Of a DNA stretch of 18,675 nucleotides, positions 14,249-18,675 are shown piece after piece. The notes below the pieces were generated by a model that worked only from the letters and a program-made list of their open reading frames with translations, did not search any database and was not told where the DNA came from. This stretch comes from an uncultured Eubacteriales bacterium (GTDB lineage Bacteria; Bacillota; Clostridia; Oscillospirales; Acutalibacteraceae): contig UQEY01000039.1 in the NCBI GenBank assembly GCA_900540235.1, positions 1 to 18,675 of the forward strand, written 5' to 3'. Numbering within the stretch: the stretch's first letter is position 1; each line of letters opens with the position of its first letter. The translations under genes were made by a program, and so were the position numbers.

Positions 14249-15655
14249 ATGGATACAAAAAATATGCATATTGACGATATATTAAAAAAAGTTAAAAGAA
14301 TACATTTTATCGGAATCGGCGGCGCCGGTATGTGCCCGCTTGCTGAAATTCTTATTCAGCTTGGTTATAATGTTTCAGGCTCGGATAACAATGATACCGA
14401 AACTTTCAGAAGAATTGAAAGGGAGGGTGCAAAGGTTTATCTCGGTCAGGTTAAGGAAAATATCACAAGCGATGTTGAACTTGTTATTTATACTAATGCG
14501 ATTTTAAAAGGCAATGAAGAGCTTGAATATGCAAAGGCTAATTTTCCTTGCTTTGAAAGGGCGGAACTTTTGGGTGCCATGAGCCGTATTTTTACTAACT
14601 GCATCGGCGTTTGCGGTACTCACGGCAAAACGACAACCTCGTCTATGATTACTCAGGTGCTCCTTGACGCAGGTCTTGACCCAAGTGCTGTTATAGGCGG
14701 CAAGCTTCCTGTTATTGATGCTTACGGTAGGTTCGGTCACAGTCAAAACTTTGTTTGTGAATCTTGTGAATTCAACAACACATTTCTTCATATGAACCCG
14801 GATATTGCTGTTATACTCAATATTGATGAAGACCATTTGGACTTTTTCAAAAATCTTGACAATATTAAAAAATCTTTCCGCAAATTTGCCGAAAAGACTA
14901 CAAAAACAATTATTTATAACGGTGACGATGCCAACACTGTTGACACATTAAAGGGTATTGAGGGCAAGAAACTTATCTCTATCGGTAAGAATGAGGGTAA
15001 CGAATGGGTTGCAAAGAATATTGAAGTTCCGGGTGGCTTTCATTCAAAATATGATGTTTACCATAACGGCGAGTTTGTTGCAACAGTTCATCTTTCCGTA
15101 CCGGGTGAACATAATGTGCTCAATTCACTTTGCGCTTTTGTTGCGGCATATGAAAGCGGTGCTGATGTTGGCAGTATTTGCGACGGTCTTAATGCATTTA
15201 AGGGCGCAGGCAGAAGATTTGAACTTGTAGGAAAACTCAACGGTATTACTTTTGCTGACGATTACGCTCATCATCCTGCCGAACTTAAAGTTACTCTTGA
15301 GGCGGCAATGAAAATGGGCTTTAACCGTGTTTGGGCAGTTCATCAGCCGTTTACTTATACAAGGACTTCGCTTCTTCTTGATGATTTTGCAAAAGTGCTT
15401 CAGATTCCCGATAAGTGCGTAATTTCTGCAATTATGGGCAGCAGGGAAGTTAACACAATCGGTATTAAAGCGAAAGATTTGGCAGATAAAGTACCGGGCA
15501 GTGTTCAACTTGATACTTTTGAGGAAATCAGCGATTATGTTCTTGCAAACGCTCAGCCCGGCGACCTTGTTATTACTCTCGGTTGCGGCGATGTATATAA
15601 AGTTTCAAGAATGATGATTAAAAAGCTTGAAGAGCAGGGCTATACAAAGGAATAA
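14249..15655 (+). CDS. murC: MurC, UDP-N-acetylmuramate--L-alanine ligase
   Basis: This 468-aa cytosolic Mur ligase adds L-alanine to UDP-MurNAc, the first amino acid of the peptidoglycan stem peptide, using ATP. The N-terminal Rossmann-like domain has HFIGIGGAGM (19-28) and GSDN (44-47). The ATP-binding loop is GTHGKTT (123-129) in the central domain, with NIDEDHLDFF at 191-200. GAGRRFE (319-325) and DDYAHHPAE (337-345), typical of MurC, lie in the C-terminal domain. It is monocistronic here: it diverges from the spoVF operon and converges on the racemase-like gene, with a shared terminator after it. Length is normal for the family and no key residue is missing. Confidence 0.97.
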   Translation: MDTKNMHIDDILKKVKRIHFIGIGGAGMCPLAEILIQLGYNVSGSDNNDTETFRRIEREGAKVYLGQVKENITSDVELVIYTNAILKGNEELEYAKANFPCFERAELLGAMSRIFTNCIGVCGTHGKTTTSSMITQVLLDAGLDPSAVIGGKLPVIDAYGRFGHSQNFVCESCEFNNTFLHMNPDIAVILNIDEDHLDFFKNLDNIKKSFRKFAEKTTKTIIYNGDDANTVDTLKGIEGKKLISIGKNEGNEWVAKNIEVPGGFHSKYDVYHNGEFVATVHLSVPGEHNVLNSLCAFVAAYESGADVGSICDGLNAFKGAGRRFELVGKLNGITFADDYAHHPAELKVTLEAAMKMGFNRVWAVHQPFTYTRTSLLLDDFAKVLQIPDKCVISAIMGSREVNTIGIKAKDLADKVPGSVQLDTFEEISDYVLANAQPGDLVITLGCGDVYKVSRMMIKKLEEQGYTKE

Positions 15656-15667
15656 AATGCAAAATGA

Positions 15668-15706
15668 AAGGCAGTAACGCTTTAACGCTACTGCCTTATT
15701 TTTATA
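15668..15706. terminator. Bidirectional intrinsic terminator between murC and the racemase-like gene
   Basis: A 9-bp stem, AAGGCAGTA (15668-15676) with TACTGCCTT (15689-15697), has T-rich runs outside both arms: TTATTTTTAT on the plus strand and TTTCATTTT on the minus strand. It can serve both convergent genes. Confidence 0.85.
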
Positions 15707-15711
15707 CCTAT

Positions 15712-16785
15712 TTATTTGTAAATTCTCGGCACATTTGGGTTAACCATAAGAGGTGAGATTTCAACGCTTGCTGTATCTCCGATTTTAACATCACTGCCCG
15801 TTATGTCAACTGCCGTATGCGAAAGACCGATTTCACCTATAACATTATAAACTTTTGCGTTTATGTTAACGGTCAACTGCTTTTTCTGCAAATAATGTTT
15901 AAACTGAGAAAGGACCGAGTGCAAATCAGCAACTTCTTTGCCTTTTTCAAGACCGAAACCGTCAAAGTGACCGATAGGAACTATTGCAATTTTGGTTTCT
16001 CTCTTAGTTTTGAATTGACCGTTGTAGCCGATAGAGTAACCCGACGGTACGGTTTTTGTTTCAATAACTTCCGCTTCCAAACTGCCGAGGCGGTTAAGCC
16101 GGTTCTTGCCGTTTGTGATAACTCTGCCGGTAAATGCCGAGCCGATTCTTACTGCGTCAAGCGTAACCCCGTCTACATTAAGCAGAGCAGGTGAGTTAGC
16201 GCAGTGAAGAATACCTACATTTTTACCCGCTTTTTTAATTTGCTCAACCGTGTCTTTAAACATTTCAAGCTGAGCCTTTGTAAGTTCGGTATTATGAAAA
16301 GCTGAAGAAAAATGAGTATAAGCGCCGCAAAAATCAAGGTTTTCAAAATTATAGCATTTTATTGCATCCTCAACCTGACTTGGTAAGAAACCGTATCTGC
16401 CCATACCTGTGTCTATTTTTAAGTGGCATTTTGTCTTTTTGCCGAGTTTCTTTGACACTTTGTCCATAACTTTGGCAGCTTCAAGCGAACCGATTGTTGC
16501 AATGCAGTTATATTTTGCCACAATTTGAGCTTCATCTTCAATGCAAGTGGAACGCATAACAAGTATATCCTTGTCAAGAACTGTTTCACGAAGAAGCGGC
16601 ACATCATAAACTTCCGTTACTGCAAAAGTGTTAATGCCGTTTTGCATAAGTATTTCGGCAAGGTTACACATACCGAAGCCGTAGCCGTTGCCTTTAACTA
16701 CGCCGATAATGTCAACTCCTGCTTTTTTCTTTATAATTTCTATATTTTCAATTAATTTGTTTTTATCAATAATATATCTGCTCAT
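15712..16785 (-). CDS. Alanine racemase-like PLP enzyme, divergent active-site domain
   Basis: This is a 357-aa fold-type III PLP enzyme of the alanine racemase family. K31 in VVKGNGYGFG is the PLP lysine, and Tyr35, Arg130 (DTGMGR), His158, Ser198 and Arg213 fit known cofactor contacts. Y254 (GYN) aligns with the catalytic tyrosine of the second domain. The second domain is unusual: the usual GRxxMD segment reads GEIGLS (317-322), the usual GYADG reads GHFDG (272-276), and the segment carrying the conserved TIxYE tyrosine near the C-terminus is missing, so the chain runs almost directly from KIGD to VPRIYK. It starts 1 nt after the FemX-like stop with a weak ribosome site, so translation is likely coupled. 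It could be a true alanine racemase, a racemase for another amino acid, or an inactive relative. Confidence 0.8.
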   Translation of the reverse strand: MSRYIIDKNKLIENIEIIKKKAGVDIIGVVKGNGYGFGMCNLAEILMQNGINTFAVTEVYDVPLLRETVLDKDILVMRSTCIEDEAQIVAKYNCIATIGSLEAAKVMDKVSKKLGKKTKCHLKIDTGMGRYGFLPSQVEDAIKCYNFENLDFCGAYTHFSSAFHNTELTKAQLEMFKDTVEQIKKAGKNVGILHCANSPALLNVDGVTLDAVRIGSAFTGRVITNGKNRLNRLGSLEAEVIETKTVPSGYSIGYNGQFKTKRETKIAIVPIGHFDGFGLEKGKEVADLHSVLSQFKHYLQKKQLTVNINAKVYNVIGEIGLSHTAVDITGSDVKIGDTASVEISPLMVNPNVPRIYK

Positions 16786-16786
16786 T

Positions 16787-17824
16787 TTATCTTATCTTTT
16801 CAAGTACTTTTGTTGCAATGTTGTAAAGCTTGTATACGGGTTTGTTGATTACATAATCGAATTCGCCTACAAATTCTTTCATATAACCGCCGAAGCCGTG
16901 TTTAAATCTCCAAAGACCGTAATGAGGGTTGTCAGGGTTTTGACAGTCACCTGAAATTCCGCCGAAGTCGTAAACTTTGCATCCGCACTCCATACCCCAT
17001 TTCATCATTTCCCATTGAAGTGCATAGTTAGGGTAAACATTTCTGTGAGCATTTGATGAAGCACCGTATTGATACTTCATAACATTTTGACCCCATTTTA
17101 TTGCGATTGTACCGGCAATGGCTTTACCCTCGTAATATGCCATATAAAGCCTTGCGTCATCGGTCATACAGTCAAGAATTTTTTCAAAATACTCTTTTGG
17201 TCTTGTTGAAAAACCATCACGCTCACCGGTTTCACTCATTATTCTAACAAAATCGTCAAGCGCTTCCTTGCCGCAAATCTTAACTTCAACACCTTTTTTA
17301 GGCGCTTTTCTGATTCTGTTTCTGTAGTCGGGTTTAAATGTGAGCATAAGCTCATCCTCATTCATACCGTTATAGTCGAAACAGTAAACAAACCTCGGCT
17401 GTACATTTTCAAAGTCCATACAACCCGGGTTAAGTTCAATAAAACCTTTTTGCAAAAGATGCTTCTTGTAAGCTTCGTTTTGAATAACGATTTCAGGGTC
17501 GATTTTGATGCAATAAGCTTTGTATTCCTTGCCAATTTCAAGAAGTGCATTAAAAAGTTTATCAAATGTGTCAAAATCATTTTCGTCGCAAACAAAGCCA
17601 CGGCAACAATACATAAGCGAATTTTTAATAATAGGAATTGAACGAATTAGTACGGCTGCCGAACCCCTGATTTCACCGTTTTCGTCTTTAAGCATTACTG
17701 CTTCAAACTTCCATGCGCTTTTAACCTTTGCCCATTTGCTTGAATGTTGAAAAAGACCCTTTGGGTGCTTTTTTATAAAGTTTTCATATTCGTCTAAATT
17801 ATCTTTGTTTACTCTTACTATCAT
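16787..17824 (-). CDS. FemABX-family peptidyltransferase (interpeptide bridge formation)
   Basis: This 345-aa protein of the FemAB/FmhB family is built from two GNAT-like domains. Such enzymes take an amino acid from aminoacyl-tRNA and attach it to the stem peptide of lipid II or its nucleotide precursor at the cytoplasmic membrane face, building the peptidoglycan cross-bridge. Family marks are FQHSSKWAKVK (25-35), MYCCRGFV (71-78, the PRGP-like strand), the FKPDYRNRIRKA segment in the middle, and VYDFGGISG with GLWRFKHGFGG near the C-terminus. No tRNA-binding coiled-coil insertion is visible, as in shorter FemX-type members. The amino acid added cannot be inferred. The gene precedes the racemase-like gene by 1 nt, suggesting a two-gene cell-wall operon. 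GGAG lies 12 nt before the ATG, which is rather far. Confidence 0.88.
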   Translation of the reverse strand: MIVRVNKDNLDEYENFIKKHPKGLFQHSSKWAKVKSAWKFEAVMLKDENGEIRGSAAVLIRSIPIIKNSLMYCCRGFVCDENDFDTFDKLFNALLEIGKEYKAYCIKIDPEIVIQNEAYKKHLLQKGFIELNPGCMDFENVQPRFVYCFDYNGMNEDELMLTFKPDYRNRIRKAPKKGVEVKICGKEALDDFVRIMSETGERDGFSTRPKEYFEKILDCMTDDARLYMAYYEGKAIAGTIAIKWGQNVMKYQYGASSNAHRNVYPNYALQWEMMKWGMECGCKVYDFGGISGDCQNPDNPHYGLWRFKHGFGGYMKEFVGEFDYVINKPVYKLYNIATKVLEKIR

Positions 17825-17862
17825 AATTTCAATTTGCTCCGTAAGTTTTTATTAGCATACCT

Positions 17863-17891
17863 ATTATATCAAAATAATCGCATTTTGTCTA
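17863..17891 (-). promoter_or_regulatory. Predicted sigma-A promoter of the femX-like/racemase-like operon
   Basis: On the minus strand, TAGACA (17886-17891) and TATAAT (17863-17868) are 17 nt apart, with TGA directly before the -10 (extended -10). The leader is about 30 nt. Confidence 0.75.
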
Positions 17892-17928
17892 TATCCTATT
17901 ATTTGTACATATAATAAAAGTTATTTAG

Positions 17929-17957
17929 TTGACTTTTTAAACAGATTAATATATTAT
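17929..17957 (+). promoter_or_regulatory. Predicted sigma-A promoter of the beta-galactosidase gene
   Basis: On the plus strand, TTGACT (17929-17934) and TATTAT (17952-17957) are 17 nt apart. The roughly 48-nt leader contains a small GCTGT/ACAGC stem (17971-17988). I see no clear cre (CcpA) site. This promoter is back to back with that of the femX-like gene. Confidence 0.65.
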
Positions 17958-18011
17958 GTAATATAAAGGTGCTGTGTCTAAATACAGCAAATATTTTAAG
18001 GGGTATTATTT

Positions 18012-18675
18012 ATGGAAAAATTCAGATGGGAAGATCCTTCTATTTTCAAGGTTAACAAAGAAGACGGTCACGCTATTATGATGCCGTTTGACAGCGAAAA
18101 AGAAGCTCTTTTAAATAATGATAGTAAGTACAAGCAGTCATTAAACGGTAAATGGAAATTTTATTGGCAAAGAGGACTTAATAATCAGCCGAATAATTTT
18201 CAATTAAATTCATTTGACGACTCTCATTGGGATGAAATTAATGTTCCGTCTGTTTGGCAGACAGAGGGTTATTCGGTTCCTTATTATTATGCGAGCACAT
18301 TTCCGAAGGCTTTCAGCAGAATGAAAAGCAAAATTCCTTCAATCGACCACAATATGCAGGAAATCGGTTTTTACAGAAAATCGTTTACTCTTGATGAGAA
18401 TTTTGACGGCAGGGAAGTGTTCCTGCATTTCGGTGCAGCAAAAAGTGCACTTGAAGTTTATGTTAACGGCGAATTTGTCGGCTATTCTCAGGGCTCAATG
18501 GCACCTCACGAATTTGATGTAACCAAAGTGCTTAAAAAGGGTGAAAACCTTATTACTGCTAAGCTTTATCGTTTTTCGGACGGTTCATATCTTGAGGACC
18601 AGGATATGTGGTGGCTTTGCGGTATTTATCGTGAAGTTTATCTTTTTGCAGAGCCTAAGCTTTGCCTTCGTGATT
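18012..18675 (+). CDS. Glycoside hydrolase family 2 beta-galactosidase (partial, N-terminal part)
   Basis: The gene starts at ATG 18012, with AAGGGG 8 nt upstream, and runs off the right edge after 221 codons. The visible part is the N-terminal GH2 sugar-binding (jelly-roll) domain. It shows LNGKWKFYW, VPSVWQTEGY, YRKSFTL, LHFGAAKSALEVYVNGEFVG, GENLITAKLYRFSDGSYLEDQDMWW and GIYREVYL in the order seen in LacZ/EbgA-type enzymes. No signal peptide is present, so it acts in the cytoplasm, presumably hydrolysing imported beta-galactosides such as lactose. The catalytic glutamates lie beyond the window, so activity cannot be confirmed. Confidence 0.92.
   Translation, partial: MEKFRWEDPSIFKVNKEDGHAIMMPFDSEKEALLNNDSKYKQSLNGKWKFYWQRGLNNQPNNFQLNSFDDSHWDEINVPSVWQTEGYSVPYYYASTFPKAFSRMKSKIPSIDHNMQEIGFYRKSFTLDENFDGREVFLHFGAAKSALEVYVNGEFVGYSQGSMAPHEFDVTKVLKKGENLITAKLYRFSDGSYLEDQDMWWLCGIYREVYLFAEPKLCLRD

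Noticed and set aside
1..18675. CRISPR array, complete insertion sequence or rRNA gene
   Set aside because: No regularly spaced repeats, no transposase-like frames with terminal inverted repeats, and no rRNA-like stretches were found on either strand.

Overview
The window looks like chromosomal DNA of an anaerobic, spore-forming clostridium (Bacillota, probably Oscillospirales/Ruminococcaceae-like). This is an inference from moderate-to-low GC, strong AGGAGG-type ribosome sites with some TTG/GTG starts, a clostridial-type Rnf operon, both dipicolinate synthase subunits (a spore-core function), and the mix of cell-wall, polyamine and beta-galactosidase genes. Nothing resembles a prophage, a complete transposon or a CRISPR array.

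Layout. Positions 1-2724 (minus) hold rnfC-rnfD-rnfG, the start of an Rnf ferredoxin:NAD+ oxidoreductase operon with its own promoter; the rest lies beyond the left edge. Positions 2849-7368 (minus) hold a Y-family translesion polymerase, a YolD-like partner overlapping it by 4 nt, and an 858-aa protein in which a TetM/EF-G-like ribosomal GTPase is fused to a C-terminal Rae1/YacP-type NYN nuclease domain. Positions 7369-7931 contain no credible gene. They carry the polymerase promoter with a LexA-like half-site, a very short promoter-to-terminator unit, a duplicated tRNA 3' end with its own terminator, and two strong inverted repeats. A tRNA-Leu(GAG) with a perfect consensus promoter follows at 7932-8016.

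Positions 8087-12745 (minus) are a tightly overlapping potA-potB-potC-potD operon for spermidine/putrescine uptake, ending in a HAD phosphatase gene. The binding protein is unusual in ending with a membrane anchor. Positions 12828-14116 (minus) are spoVFA-spoVFB (dpaA-dpaB), preceded by a good candidate sigma-K promoter. murC (14249-15655, plus) diverges from them and converges on a femX-like/alr-like pair (15712-17824, minus), with a shared bidirectional terminator between. The window ends in the 5' part of a GH2 beta-galactosidase gene (from 18012, plus).

How the genes work together. Rnf supplies ion-motive force from reduced ferredoxin. PotABCD imports polyamines. SpoVFAB makes dipicolinic acid in the mother cell. 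MurC, the FemX-like transferase and the racemase-like protein belong to peptidoglycan precursor metabolism. The observations most worth following are the GTPase-nuclease fusion beside a translesion polymerase, the racemase-like protein with a substituted and shortened active-site domain, the C-terminally anchored PotD, and the tRNA-Leu 3'-end duplication bounding a structured non-coding segment.
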